DNA of 23,186 nt from Ruminococcus sp. UBA4350 (GCA_002394125.1 DGSY01000056.1:6091-29276), one strand, 5' to 3'. Positions 8,207 to 16,316 are shown, counted from the stretch's first letter. Notes: generated by a model not told the origin, from the letters alone. Numbers and translations are program-made.

Positions 8207-8764
8207 ATGACGGATCCGGAGATCCTGACACTTTTTCAGCAGCGGGATGAACAGGCTGTCCGTGAAGCAGCTAAGCAATACGGCGGACTCTGCCGGTCTG
8301 TCGGAATGCAGATCCTCGGCAGTGCAGAGGACGCGGAGGAATGTCTCAATGATGTCATGATGCAGCTCTGGACACATATCCCGCCGGAGCAGCCTGAAAG
8401 TCTTGCGGCATACTGCGCCGTGCTGATGCGCAACTGCTGCCTGAAACGGTACCGTTCGCAGCGGGCGGAAAAGCGCGGCGGCGGACAGACGGCGGCGGCG
8501 CTGGAGGAGCTTTCCGGCTGCATCCCGTCGGCGGAGGACACCGAGCGTCAAGTCGATCAGATTTTGCTGCGCGATGCGCTGAACCGGTTCCTCGACGGAC
8601 TGCCGGAGGATGCGCGGAATATTTTTGTGCGGCGGTATTTTTATCTGTCGCCGGAAAAGGAAATCGCAGCGCTGTCCGGCGTGAGCCTGAGCAAGGTCAA
8701 GGTCACGCTGCACCGGACACGCAAAAAGCTGCGGCGGTTTTTGGAGGAGGAGGGATTGCTGTGA
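8207..8764 (+). CDS. ECF-like RNA polymerase sigma factor, copy 1
   Basis: A 185-aa group IV-like sigma-70 factor. Region 2 covers about residues 10-85 (AEECLNDVMMQLW is the conserved region 2 core; AAYCAVLMRNCCLKRYRS follows). A linker comes next, then region 4 (about 120-180; LPEDARNIFVRRYFYLSPEKE and the helix-turn-helix GVSLSKVKVTLHRTRKKLRR). The start is set at ATG 8207 rather than GTG 8198. The Shine-Dalgarno AAGGA (8191-8195) is only 2 nt from the GTG, and from 8207 the protein aligns without gaps to its paralogue at 22477-23034 (MTDPEILTLFQQRDEQ against MNEKSILALFEQRDEQ), also 185 aa. The stop overlaps the next start as GTGA, so the two genes are translationally coupled. Confidence 0.9.
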   Translation: MTDPEILTLFQQRDEQAVREAAKQYGGLCRSVGMQILGSAEDAEECLNDVMMQLWTHIPPEQPESLAAYCAVLMRNCCLKRYRSQRAEKRGGGQTAAALEELSGCIPSAEDTERQVDQILLRDALNRFLDGLPEDARNIFVRRYFYLSPEKEIAALSGVSLSKVKVTLHRTRKKLRRFLEEEGLL

Positions 8765-9999
8765 AACAGAAAGCAAATGCGCTGCTGGATGCAATGAGCG
8801 GCATCCGGCCGGAGTATATCGAAGCGGCGGCGGAGCCGGACAGCAGCCGTCAGGCACAGCGGGGATTCCGGTACTGGCGGCTGGCTGCGGCCTGTCTGCT
8901 GGGAATCGCGGTAATCGCGGCGGTTCCCGTTCTGCATGAAGCTGTCCGCAGACAGACGGAGAGCGGGAATACACAGAACGAACCGCTGTATTATCCGACA
9001 GCTATGCAGGAATATTTCACCGCTGTGAACGGGCATCCGTGCAGCATGGATCTCACCGGCATGGGCAAGGATCTCAATATCGAATTTGACAACTATGATC
9101 CCGAAACCGGAAATCATCATATCCGTCTCCGTGCGATCGCAGGCGATGCCTTCCGGCTGTTCCTGTTCGTGGATGTGACGGAAGCGGCGCAGACGGAAGA
9201 TCCGTGTTCGCGTTGGCAGAGCGGCATATTCGTGCTGACCGATCTCCCCGGCGCAGGATGGATGCATACAGATATTTCCGAGAGTCGGGTTCTCAGTGAA
9301 GAACAGAACGGCGAAAAAATCACGCATCATTACTGCATGGTCTGCACACCGCCCTACGGCACGAATTTTGCCGGCGGGGAAGTAAAGGTCGCGACCTGCT
9401 TCCTGCCGATATTTTCCTCACGAATCGGGCACACAGTCCAATCCGATCCGATCCGCATTGACTTTGCGGCGGAGCCGGTCTTTGTGCCGCTTGAAAATGA
9501 ATTCACGGTCGGCAGAGGCGCCGATCTGCCGGAGGAGATCGCGGATTCAATGGGCGTGACACCCGGACAGACCGGCGGTGATCTTGTGATCGGCTGCGCT
9601 GCCGTGACGCCCTTCGGGATACAGTTTCAGCGGTATCTGCCGGAGGAATTCAATATTGACGAATGGCTTGCGTCGCTCAATGTCAGTGAGCCGCGTGCAT
9701 CACGCGTATCGTGGTATGCTGTGGAGCGGCATGAGGAAAACGGCATGGTGCATGAGACACCGGCTCCGGTCTCGATCGAGCTGCTGGCATATGACCGCGA
9801 GGGGAACAGCAGCGCGGTGCAGCCTGCGCAGAAACATTCGGAGCAGCTGATTCCGGTCACGCAGCTTTACGGCCCGGATCAGACGCTGATGCGGGTGGAA
9901 TTCGCGGAGCCGTATGATTTTTCCGATACGGAATATATTGAAATGAACACAGACTCTCCGGGCGTCAGCGGCATCAAGATAAAAACCGCCGGCGGGTAG
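8761..9999 (+). CDS. Membrane-anchored probable anti-sigma factor with an unknown extracellular domain
   Basis: A 412-aa protein starting with GTG inside the sigma gene's stop (GTGA), behind GGAGGAGGAGGG. A short cytoplasmic N-terminus holds ALLDAMSGIRPEYIEAAAEP (residues 7-26), which aligns without gaps to residues 5-24 of the PASTA regulator at 21332-22480, so this is probably the sigma-binding element. One membrane segment (about 41-57; LAAACLLGIAVIAAVPV) follows. About 350 residues then lie outside the cell, where I recognise no named domain. The gene order (sigma, then single-pass membrane protein) is typical of ECF/anti-sigma pairs. The function is inferred from position and the shared N-terminus. 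What the outer part senses is unknown. Confidence 0.7.
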   Translation: MKQKANALLDAMSGIRPEYIEAAAEPDSSRQAQRGFRYWRLAAACLLGIAVIAAVPVLHEAVRRQTESGNTQNEPLYYPTAMQEYFTAVNGHPCSMDLTGMGKDLNIEFDNYDPETGNHHIRLRAIAGDAFRLFLFVDVTEAAQTEDPCSRWQSGIFVLTDLPGAGWMHTDISESRVLSEEQNGEKITHHYCMVCTPPYGTNFAGGEVKVATCFLPIFSSRIGHTVQSDPIRIDFAAEPVFVPLENEFTVGRGADLPEEIADSMGVTPGQTGGDLVIGCAAVTPFGIQFQRYLPEEFNIDEWLASLNVSEPRASRVSWYAVERHEENGMVHETPAPVSIELLAYDREGNSSAVQPAQKHSEQLIPVTQLYGPDQTLMRVEFAEPYDFSDTEYIEMNTDSPGVSGIKIKTAGG

Positions 10000-10034
10000 A
10001 AACCGCAACCAATTCCTATAAGTTCTCCGCCGGC
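9988..10034 (+). terminator. Weak hairpin at the end of the first sigma operon
   Basis: GCCGGCGG (9988-9995) pairs with CCGCCGGC (10027-10034) across a long loop that contains the stop codon. No U tract follows directly, so termination here is doubtful. Confidence 0.25.
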
Positions 10035-10122
10035 AGTACCAACCGAAAGCACGATTCTCTCTAGCACTTTTTACAATTTCTTGATCACATTTTATATAAT
10101 ATGTAGGTTTTGCGGCAATCTA

Positions 10123-10151
10123 TTGAAATTTAGGTTAATTTGTGTTATTAT
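10123..10151 (+). promoter_or_regulatory. Sigma-A promoter of the small membrane protein gene
   Basis: TTGAAA (10123-10128), a 17-nt spacer and TATTAT (10146-10151) with TGT upstream (extended -10). Transcription from here would give a leader of about 165 nt, which is heavily structured. Confidence 0.7.
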
Positions 10152-10170
10152 GATATTAATGGCAAATGTG

Positions 10171-10305
10171 TTTGTAGCCGTTTTTGTCGGGAGACGAGCA
10201 CAGGCACACTTACGATAAAGGAACTCATGACATAAATTCCTAATCTGGCGAGAGTCTATCAGTATGATTTCATACTGATTAACTCTATAGGTTATCGGCT
10301 GCAAA
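10171..10305 (+). promoter_or_regulatory. Structured 5' leader RNA (multi-helix, riboswitch-like architecture)
   Basis: A long-range helix closes the element: 10171-10180 (TTTGTAGCCG) pairs with 10296-10305 (CGGCTGCAAA), 10 bp with one G-U pair. Inside are a 5-bp hairpin with a GGGA (GNRA-type) tetraloop (10184-10188/10193-10197), AGGAA/TTCCT (10219-10223/10237-10241), and a strong hairpin ATCAGTATG/CATACTGAT (10258-10266/10271-10279) extended by AGAGT/ACTCT (10251-10255/10282-10286). The Shine-Dalgarno GGGAGG starts 5 nt after the closing helix. It matches no riboswitch class that I recognise. The helices are seen; the regulatory role is inference. Confidence 0.5.
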
Positions 10306-10321
10306 ACGAAGGGAGGATAAT

Positions 10322-10648
10322 TTGGGTATTAAAGCCATAGGAAAAACGATTGTAAATGCTTTCGGAAAGAAAGCACTAGACGCTTCTTGCTGGACCTCTG
10401 CCTTGAAAAAATGCGGGGATGGAAGCATGAAGGAAGGAATTAAAGCCTTGTGTCGTTCTTCCGCTACTGTTGGCGCGCTTTGTGGTGGTGCGGTTACTGC
10501 TAGTATAGCCGCTTTCATTGCCAAGAAGCGTAATGACTCAGCCAAAAAGGATACTACAGGCGACCCCTATGTGCAACCTATGAATACGCCCTCAACAACA
10601 GTTGAGGAAAACCCGAATCCCAGTCTTAACGAAGAAACAGCCGAATAA
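10322..10648 (+). CDS. Small membrane protein of unknown function, TTG start
   Basis: A 108-aa protein that I do not recognise. The TTG start is supported by GGGAGG (10311-10316) five bases upstream. A basic N-terminal half (MGIKAIGKTIVNAFGKKALD) is followed by one likely membrane segment (about residues 47-67; SATVGALCGGAVTASIAAFI), a KKR stop-transfer signal, and a Pro/Thr/Glu-rich tail. There are four cysteines (23, 31, 44 and 54). Codon use is AT-richer than in flanking genes, and the gene has its own promoter, a structured leader and a terminator, which suggests an independently acquired unit. A small toxin-like or regulatory membrane peptide is possible but unsupported. Confidence 0.7.
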   Translation: MGIKAIGKTIVNAFGKKALDASCWTSALKKCGDGSMKEGIKALCRSSATVGALCGGAVTASIAAFIAKKRNDSAKKDTTGDPYVQPMNTPSTTVEENPNPSLNEETAE

Positions 10649-10654
10649 TCTGCA

Positions 10655-10683
10655 AAACGCCGGGACATCATGCCCCGGCGTTT
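10655..10683 (+). terminator. Terminator of the small membrane protein gene
   Basis: AAACGCCGGG (10655-10664) pairs perfectly with CCCGGCGTTT (10674-10683) across a 9-nt loop, ending in three T. It begins 6 nt after the stop codon. Confidence 0.75.
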
Positions 10684-10743
10684 GGCGCAAGTAAAAGCCA
10701 ACTGCTTCTGTGTTGTTAGTTGCAAACTTTTTTCGCTGTCCCA

Positions 10744-10772
10744 TTGAAATTCTCTGAAAGATATGGTATAAT
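10744..10772 (+). promoter_or_regulatory. Sigma-A promoter of pgk
   Basis: TTGAAA (10744-10749), a 17-nt spacer and TATAAT (10767-10772) with TGG before it (extended -10). Just downstream an 11-bp inverted repeat (10775-10785/10798-10808, one G-U pair) would put a hairpin at the very 5' end of the mRNA, which could stabilise this transcript. Confidence 0.85.
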
Positions 10773-10837
10773 ATAAGGTGGAATGTGCTGATTGCTGCAT
10801 TCCGCCTTAAAACTTATATCGAAAGGATGTTTTTATC

Positions 10838-12067
10838 ATGGCTGGACTGAACAAGGTTACAGTAGACGACATTCAGGCAAAGGGCAAGAAGATCCTTGTC
10901 CGCTGCGATTTCAATGTTCCGCTGAAGGACGGCGAGATCACAAACGACAACCGCATCACCGCTGCACTCCCGACGATCAAAAAGCTGCTCGCTGACGGCG
11001 GCAAGGTCGTCCTCTGCTCGCACCTCGGCAAGCCGAAGAACGGCCCGGAGGCAAAGTTCTCCCTCGCACCGGTCGCAAAGCGCCTCGCAGAACTGCTCCC
11101 GGATACCAAGGTCGTCTTTGCTGCTGATGACGCAGTCGTCGGTGAGAACGCCAAGGCTGCTGTCGCTGCAATGCAGGACGGCGAGATCGTTCTCCTCGAA
11201 AACACCCGCTTCCGCGGCGCAGAGGAGACCAAGGAAGCACAGTATGACGGCTTCTCCAAGGAGCTCGCTGATCTCGTTGACGGTCAGGTCTTTGTCATGG
11301 ATGCTTTCGGTTCCTCCCACCGTGCGCACGCTTCCACTGTCGGTGTCGCACGCTTTGTCAAGGAGACAGCTGTCGGCTATCTGATGCAGAAGGAGATCCA
11401 GTATCTCGGCAATGCTGTTGAGGATCCGCAGCGCCCGTTCGTCGCAATCCTCGGCGGTGCCAAGGTCGCTGACAAGCTGAATGTCATCTCCAACCTGCTC
11501 GAGAAGTGCGATACGCTCATCATCGGCGGCGGCATGGCTTATACCTTCATCAAGGCACAGGGCGGCTCGATCGGTATGTCCCTCGTGGATGACGAGAAGC
11601 TCGGCTACTGCAAGGAAATGCTCGCAAAGGCTGAGCAGCTCGGCAAGAAGATCCTCCTGCCGGTCGATACCGCGATCGCTGCTGCATTCCCGGATCCAAT
11701 CGACGCAGAGATCGAAGTCGAATTCGTCGATGCTGACAAGATCCCGGCTGACAAGATGGGACTGGATATCGGCCCGAAGACCGCTGCACTCTTTGCGGAT
11801 GCTGCAAAGTCTGCTAAGACCGTTGTCTGGAACGGCCCGATGGGAGTTTTCGAGAACCCGACACTGAAAAAGGGTACTGTCGCTGTCTGCGAAGCACTGG
11901 CAGCAGCAGATGCAACAACGATCATCGGCGGCGGCGACTCCGCAACGGCTGCGATCCAGCTCGGCTTTGCTGACAAGATGAGCCACATCTCCACCGGCGG
12001 CGGCGCATCCCTCGAATACCTCGAAGGCAAGGTGCTTCCGGGCGTTGCTGCGATCGCTGAGAAATAA
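10838..12067 (+). CDS. pgk: Phosphoglycerate kinase
   Basis: Transfers phosphate from 1,3-bisphosphoglycerate to ADP in glycolysis. The 409-aa length is normal. The N-terminal substrate domain shows RCDFNVPL, SHLGKPKN, LLENTRF and DAFGSSHRAHAS. The hinge and nucleotide domain shows GGAKVADKLNVI, WNGPMGVFE and GGGDSATA near the C-terminus. A GAAAGGATG ribosome binding site precedes the ATG. Codon choice is strongly biased, as expected for a highly expressed gene. It is the first gene of a run that continues through two tandem TPR-like membrane genes to tpiA, with an own promoter and no strong terminator in between. Confidence 0.98.
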   Translation: MAGLNKVTVDDIQAKGKKILVRCDFNVPLKDGEITNDNRITAALPTIKKLLADGGKVVLCSHLGKPKNGPEAKFSLAPVAKRLAELLPDTKVVFAADDAVVGENAKAAVAAMQDGEIVLLENTRFRGAEETKEAQYDGFSKELADLVDGQVFVMDAFGSSHRAHASTVGVARFVKETAVGYLMQKEIQYLGNAVEDPQRPFVAILGGAKVADKLNVISNLLEKCDTLIIGGGMAYTFIKAQGGSIGMSLVDDEKLGYCKEMLAKAEQLGKKILLPVDTAIAAAFPDPIDAEIEVEFVDADKIPADKMGLDIGPKTAALFADAAKSAKTVVWNGPMGVFENPTLKKGTVAVCEALAAADATTIIGGGDSATAAIQLGFADKMSHISTGGGASLEYLEGKVLPGVAAIAEK

Positions 12068-12093
12068 TCTGAATCACAATGTTTACGGTTTTG

Positions 12094-12113
12094 GGCGGAT
12101 AGCACTATCCGCC
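12094..12113 (+). terminator. Hairpin after pgk, weak terminator or processing site
   Basis: GGCGGATA (12094-12101) pairs with TATCCGCC (12106-12113) across GCAC. No U tract follows on the plus strand, so partial read-through into the next genes is likely. It may act as a 3' stabiliser of the pgk message. Confidence 0.4.
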
Positions 12114-12219
12114 TGAAACTGTATTCTGCGCCGGCCGCAGACGCCTTTTAGTCACAATCTCAAAAAGCCGGATTACGAAATGACCCGCACGCCCGAAACT
12201 GACAGGAGGTATCCGCACT

Positions 12220-13194
12220 ATGCAGCTCGCAGACCTCGATCCGCGCAGACAGCCGAAATATGTCCGCGTGATCGTCATTATCACAATGGCTTTCTTCACC
12301 TTCATCGGACTGTGTCTCAGTCTCAGCCTTATCACGGAATCGGTTCCGCGGTTTTTCCTGAACTGGCTGTTCATGATCTTTTGCGGTGCATTTTCCTCGG
12401 CGGTTCTGATCTTTGCATTCACGATGTTCGCGGAGATCGCGAACAGAAATAACGGTACCAAGCTGGAGCAGATTCTCGCTGTCAGGGGCTTTTGCACCGA
12501 AGCGGCTGACATCATGAAGGCCGTCATGCCCGCGCCCACGGAGGCCGATCAGGCACTGCGCTGCTTTCTGCTCGTCATGGCGGAGGAATACGATACTGCC
12601 GAGAACGAGATCGCGCATATCAATGAGCCCGCGCTTTCGATGCGCAATTTCGCAATGGTCATGACCTCGAAGATCCGGCTCTATATGATGACGGGACGGC
12701 TCGAAAAGGCAGAGCGCCTGCTTCAGGCCTACCGTACAAAGCTCGATATGGCCTATGAGGTGCATCCGTATTTCCTTGAGAATTACCGCAGCTATGCCGA
12801 TGACGCTGCTGAATATTATATGCTCTCGGCGGCGTATTACGATCTGATGCATGATGCGGAAACGGCGGAAGGCTATCGGCAGAAGGCGATGCTTGCATTC
12901 TCGAACCGCAGTCCGGCAGAGGCGGATTTCTTCCGCAGACTGCTGGAGCTGAACCGGCTTTATTCGACCGGACAGTTTGAGCAGGCTCATGCGCTCGAAA
13001 ACGATCTGCGCGGCATGGCGGCGAATCTGCCGCAGCCCGCATCGCAGGGCACGCGCTATGATTTGCAGCGCTATGTTGAGCAGGCAAAGGTGCTTTCGTT
13101 CCGCAATCTCAATATCAATCCCGCGCTGATGCAGAGCCGCGCACTGCCGGAGGATACCGGTATGCAGATACCGGATACCCTGACCAGTATGTGA
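12220..13194 (+). CDS. Membrane protein with a cytoplasmic TPR-like domain, paralogue 1
   Basis: A 324-aa protein of unknown function. Two membrane segments near the N-terminus (about 16-38 and 46-68) are joined by a short loop. The remaining 250 residues are helical, with alternating Ala and aromatic positions like TPR or other solenoid repeats (MTGRLEKAERLLQAY; EYYMLSAAYYDLMHDAE). It shares a collinear core with the next gene, for example LRCFLLVMA against LRAFMLVMA and YADDAAEYYMLSAAYYDLM against YADDTLAYDMLAAAYSELM. AGGAGG (12204-12209) is 10 nt from the ATG. It lies between pgk and tpiA and ends 16 nt before its paralogue. A link to glycolysis is only positional. Confidence 0.8.
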   Translation: MQLADLDPRRQPKYVRVIVIITMAFFTFIGLCLSLSLITESVPRFFLNWLFMIFCGAFSSAVLIFAFTMFAEIANRNNGTKLEQILAVRGFCTEAADIMKAVMPAPTEADQALRCFLLVMAEEYDTAENEIAHINEPALSMRNFAMVMTSKIRLYMMTGRLEKAERLLQAYRTKLDMAYEVHPYFLENYRSYADDAAEYYMLSAAYYDLMHDAETAEGYRQKAMLAFSNRSPAEADFFRRLLELNRLYSTGQFEQAHALENDLRGMAANLPQPASQGTRYDLQRYVEQAKVLSFRNLNINPALMQSRALPEDTGMQIPDTLTSM

Positions 13195-13210
13195 GCGTAA
13201 AGGAGCATTC

Positions 13211-14173
13211 ATGAAGCTGTCGGATTTCAATCCCTTTCAGCAGCCGGAAAAGCGGCAGGTGCTGATGGGCTGCATCATGGCCGCTGCCTTCGCACTGTGT
13301 CTGCTTCTCAATCCCGGCAGTTCCCTGCCGGAGCTGCTGTTTTTCGATTTTCCGATCCATCTGGGCATCGGCGCCGCAATCTGTGTCCTGATTATGGCTT
13401 CGGACAGCCTTCTTTCCGGCCATTCGCATAAAAAGGCCTCGCCGGAGCTGGCGGAGACCTTTGCAAGATTCGGCTATTCCTCTGAAACCGCCGGTCTGCT
13501 GAAAAACATCCTGCCGGAGCCCTCTGTGCAGGAAAAGGTGCTGCGGGCATTCATGCTTGTCATGGCCGGACAGGAGCAGGAAGCAGAGGAGCAGTTCGCG
13601 GATATTCCGGCCGATTCGCTCCCGCTGCGGCAGGAGGCCATGCTGCAAACTGCAAGATGTCTCCGGCTGATCCGGCTCGGCGAATTTCCGAAGGCCGTCC
13701 GGCTCATGGAGGAATATCAGGACACGCTGGATTCCGTCTATGAACAGGATCCGGATTTCGGCAGTCAGTTCTGTGATTATGCCGATGACACGCTTGCGTA
13801 TGATATGCTGGCGGCGGCGTATTCCGAGCTGATGCAGCAGCCGGAACGGGCTGCACAGTACCGTACCCGCATCCGCGAACGGGCAGCACTGCGTCCGGCA
13901 GCGGAGGCTGCGCTCTATGATGCGCTTGCGGAATTGCAGCGGCTTTGGGCAAAGGGCGATACGGCAGCTGCACAGGCCGCAGAGCAAAAGCTGACAGCCG
14001 AAATCGGCAGCGCATCCCTCAGCACGGGTGCAAAGATCAATCTGCGCCGCCTTGCAGGAGAGGCAAAGCTGTTTCATCCGGCACGGCTCGGCGCAAAGTC
14101 CTTCATGCATCAGGATCGCCGTCTGCCCGAACAGACTGGGCATCCGCAGATCGAAGGACTTTCCGATTTATAA
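13211..14173 (+). CDS. Membrane protein with a cytoplasmic TPR-like domain, paralogue 2
   Basis: A 320-aa product of a tandem duplication with the preceding gene, with the same plan: two N-terminal membrane segments (about 17-34 and 47-64), then a helical solenoid-like domain (LIRLGEFPKAVRLMEEYQDT; YDMLAAAYSELMQQPERAAQ). The N-termini also match (MKLSDFNPFQQPEKRQV against MQLADLDPRRQPKYVRV). It starts 16 nt after paralogue 1 with AAAGGAG as ribosome binding site, and tpiA follows after 56 nt, so the three are probably on one message. The sequences have diverged enough that this is an old duplication. The function is unknown. Confidence 0.8.
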   Translation: MKLSDFNPFQQPEKRQVLMGCIMAAAFALCLLLNPGSSLPELLFFDFPIHLGIGAAICVLIMASDSLLSGHSHKKASPELAETFARFGYSSETAGLLKNILPEPSVQEKVLRAFMLVMAGQEQEAEEQFADIPADSLPLRQEAMLQTARCLRLIRLGEFPKAVRLMEEYQDTLDSVYEQDPDFGSQFCDYADDTLAYDMLAAAYSELMQQPERAAQYRTRIRERAALRPAAEAALYDALAELQRLWAKGDTAAAQAAEQKLTAEIGSASLSTGAKINLRRLAGEAKLFHPARLGAKSFMHQDRRLPEQTGHPQIEGLSDL

Positions 14174-14229
14174 TGCAAATCATCCGGCAGCGTCCGGAAA
14201 ATATAATGATTTGAAAAGGAGTAATCACC

Positions 14230-15006
14230 ATGAACAAGAATCTGAGAAAGGCGATCATCGCCGGCAACTGGAAGATGAACAAGACCCGTCCGGAGGCAAA
14301 GGCGCTTCTGGAGGAGATCAAGCCGCTCGTTGCAAATGCAGAGGGCAAGATCGAGGTCATCGCCTGCGTGCCGTTCACGAATCTGGAGACCGCTGTCAAT
14401 GCGACCGCAGGCTCCAATGTCAAGGTCGGCGCAGAGAATGTCCACTTTGAGAAATCCGGCGCATTCACCGGCGAGATCTCCGCAGATATGCTGACCGAGA
14501 TCGGCGTTGAGTATGTCGTCATCGGCCACTCCGAGCGCCGTCAGTATTTCGGCGAGACCGACGAGACCGTCAACAAGCGCACCAGAGCTGCCCTCGCAGC
14601 AGGTCTCAAGCCGATCGTCTGCGTTGGAGAGCTGCTCTGGGAGCGTGAGTGCAATATCACCGAGGAAGTCATCGCAAGACAGATCAAGCTCGACCTCTGG
14701 GAGGTCACCGCAGAGCAGATGAAGAATGTCGTCATCGCATACGAGCCGGTCTGGGCGATCGGTACCGGCAAGGTCGCGACCGATGAGCAGGCACAGGAGG
14801 TCTGCGCATTCATCCGCGCACAGCTCGCGAAGATCTACGGTCAGGCAACTGCGGATGCCGTCACCATTCAGTACGGCGGCTCGATGAACGCAAAGAACTG
14901 CGCAGGTCTGCTCGCACAGCCTGATATCGACGGCGGTCTGATCGGCGGCGCATCGCTCAAGGCTGCTGATTTCAATGTCATCGTGCAGGCAGCTGTCGAG
15001 GGCTGA
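14230..15006 (+). CDS. tpiA: Triosephosphate isomerase
   Basis: Interconverts dihydroxyacetone phosphate and glyceraldehyde 3-phosphate. The 258 aa form a complete TIM barrel. Catalytic residues are visible: Asn13 and Lys15 in GNWKMN, His100 in GHSERR, and Glu172 in AYEPVWAIGTG, followed by the flexible loop 6. The phosphate loop is IQYGGSMN, then GGLIGGASL. One oddity is CVGELLWERE where most family members read CVGETLEERE; this lies outside the catalytic residues. An AAAGGAG ribosome binding site precedes the ATG. Strong codon bias matches pgk. A GC-rich terminator follows. Confidence 0.98.
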   Translation: MNKNLRKAIIAGNWKMNKTRPEAKALLEEIKPLVANAEGKIEVIACVPFTNLETAVNATAGSNVKVGAENVHFEKSGAFTGEISADMLTEIGVEYVVIGHSERRQYFGETDETVNKRTRAALAAGLKPIVCVGELLWERECNITEEVIARQIKLDLWEVTAEQMKNVVIAYEPVWAIGTGKVATDEQAQEVCAFIRAQLAKIYGQATADAVTIQYGGSMNAKNCAGLLAQPDIDGGLIGGASLKAADFNVIVQAAVEG

Positions 15007-15034
15007 TCGCACAGCAATCCCGTAAAACAGCAAC

Positions 15035-15068
15035 AGACCGCGCCCCGCAAAAACGGGGCGCGGTCTTT
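15035..15068 (+). terminator. Terminator after tpiA
   Basis: AGACCGCGCCCCG (15035-15047) pairs perfectly with CGGGGCGCGGTCT (15054-15066) with a 6-nt loop; only three T end the stem. The AAAGG ribosome binding site of the next gene begins right after it, so read-through could supply that gene. Confidence 0.8.
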
Positions 15069-15082
15069 GAAAGGAATCTGTC

Positions 15083-15586
15083 ATGGAAGAACAAAACAAG
15101 CCGATCCGCTTAATGGCGCTGATCGGGCTGATCCTGCAAGCGGTCTGCACAGGCATCACAGTCCTGAGCCGGCTGTTTCCGCAGCCGTTTCTTGCGGCCA
15201 TGCAGCAGCAGGACTTCGCCGAGGATGCCGCCAGAGCAACGCGGCATCCGCTGCTGCTGCTGACGCCGTTCGTAGGTCTCGTCATCTATGTTCTGCTGTA
15301 CTGCCTGCTTCAGGGACAGCTCCGGAATCCAAGTGATTCCGCCGGAACCGTCTTCGGGCTGACGATTGCCGCAATTCCGGCAATGGGTATCATCAATCTG
15401 CTGCTGTCATTCTTTACGCAGCGTTTCGTTCATTTGTACTATGATGCGGCAGCGCTCGGCGCGCTTTCGCTCGTCAACAGCAGCCTGAATGTGATCACGA
15501 TTATGGGTTCGGTCGCGTTCCCGCTGCTTGCGGCGGCCGCAGCGATGCACTGGCAGCGCATCCGCGATCTCAGTCTGCCGCGCTGA
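15083..15586 (+). CDS. Small polytopic membrane protein of unknown function
   Basis: A 167-aa protein with four likely membrane segments (about residues 9-30, 57-77, 86-108 and 125-150), short loops and few charged residues. No family is recognised. GAAAGG lies about 9 nt before the ATG, directly behind the tpiA terminator hairpin. No separate promoter is obvious, so it probably depends on read-through from tpiA. Its last 17 bp overlap the 3' end of the convergent GNAT gene, which is a tight arrangement without a terminator between the two. Confidence 0.7.
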   Translation: MEEQNKPIRLMALIGLILQAVCTGITVLSRLFPQPFLAAMQQQDFAEDAARATRHPLLLLTPFVGLVIYVLLYCLLQGQLRNPSDSAGTVFGLTIAAIPAMGIINLLLSFFTQRFVHLYYDAAALGALSLVNSSLNVITIMGSVAFPLLAAAAAMHWQRIRDLSLPR

Positions 15587-16316
15587 ATGCCGCGCAGATC
15601 TTTACCTGCGAAAATCCGAGTGCCTGCGCGGTTTTCATGCTGCCGGTATTGGCGGCATGATGCGCCCAGACAGCGGCTTTCCCGCGCTGCTGCGCCTCCC
15701 GCATGACGGCGGCCGCAGCGATTTTTGCAAGTCCCTGTCTGCGGTAGTTCTCCGCAGTCTCCACGCCGATATCCACAGCATCCGCTGTTGCAGCCGCCGT
15801 GAAAGCAGCTGCGGCAGCGGTATTTTTATGCATGACGCAATAGCCGAAGCCGTGCGCGAAAAACTGCTCCGGCGATTCCCATGACCATGCCGGAACGATC
15901 CGCCCGCGGATCAGCGGGAGCAGCTCCGGCGTGATGCGGCAGAGCGCCATTCCGTCCGGCAGGGCAAATTCCGGCGGCGCCTGCACTGCGCGGTAATAGA
16001 TGCGGTCGGAGCGCGTCAGGCCGTCAAGCGCGGAAAGCCTGCTGCATATCGCCGGATCATCCGAGATCAGCACAAATCGCCGCTCCGGAGCCGGATGCAG
16101 CAGCCTGTCCGCAATATCATCCATAAATGCATCGTCCGGAGAACCGGAAAGAAACGCAAATCCGCAGTAATGATGAAACAGCACAGTATCTCCGTCTGTG
16201 ATGATATTGCCGCTCTGTATGCCCTCCGCGATCGCACAGGGATAGAGACTGTCACCGGATGCCGTCCGCGCCTGCGGGAGATATGCGGAAAAATCCGCCT
16301 TTGCCGCCTCTCTCAT
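15570..16316 (-). CDS. GNAT-family acetyltransferase, last gene of the radical SAM/lipoprotein operon
   Basis: A 248-aa protein. The C-terminal part has the GNAT core: strand VDIGVETAENY, then the acetyl-CoA pyrophosphate loop RRQGLA (residues 192-197), a helix, and the closing AANTGSMKTAQALGF. The N-terminal 120 residues resemble the extra domain found in larger GNAT proteins of Firmicutes (the GNAT_acetyltran type), which is a tentative match. The start codon overlaps the stop of the radical SAM gene as ATGA, so it is translationally coupled. That position suggests it acts on the same substrate or a tailoring product, for example N-acylation, but nothing in the sequence proves this. Its 3' end overlaps the convergent membrane gene by 17 bp. 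Confidence 0.78.
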   Translation of the reverse strand: MREAAKADFSAYLPQARTASGDSLYPCAIAEGIQSGNIITDGDTVLFHHYCGFAFLSGSPDDAFMDDIADRLLHPAPERRFVLISDDPAICSRLSALDGLTRSDRIYYRAVQAPPEFALPDGMALCRITPELLPLIRGRIVPAWSWESPEQFFAHGFGYCVMHKNTAAAAAFTAAATADAVDIGVETAENYRRQGLAKIAAAAVMREAQQRGKAAVWAHHAANTGSMKTAQALGFSQVKICAAFSAAD

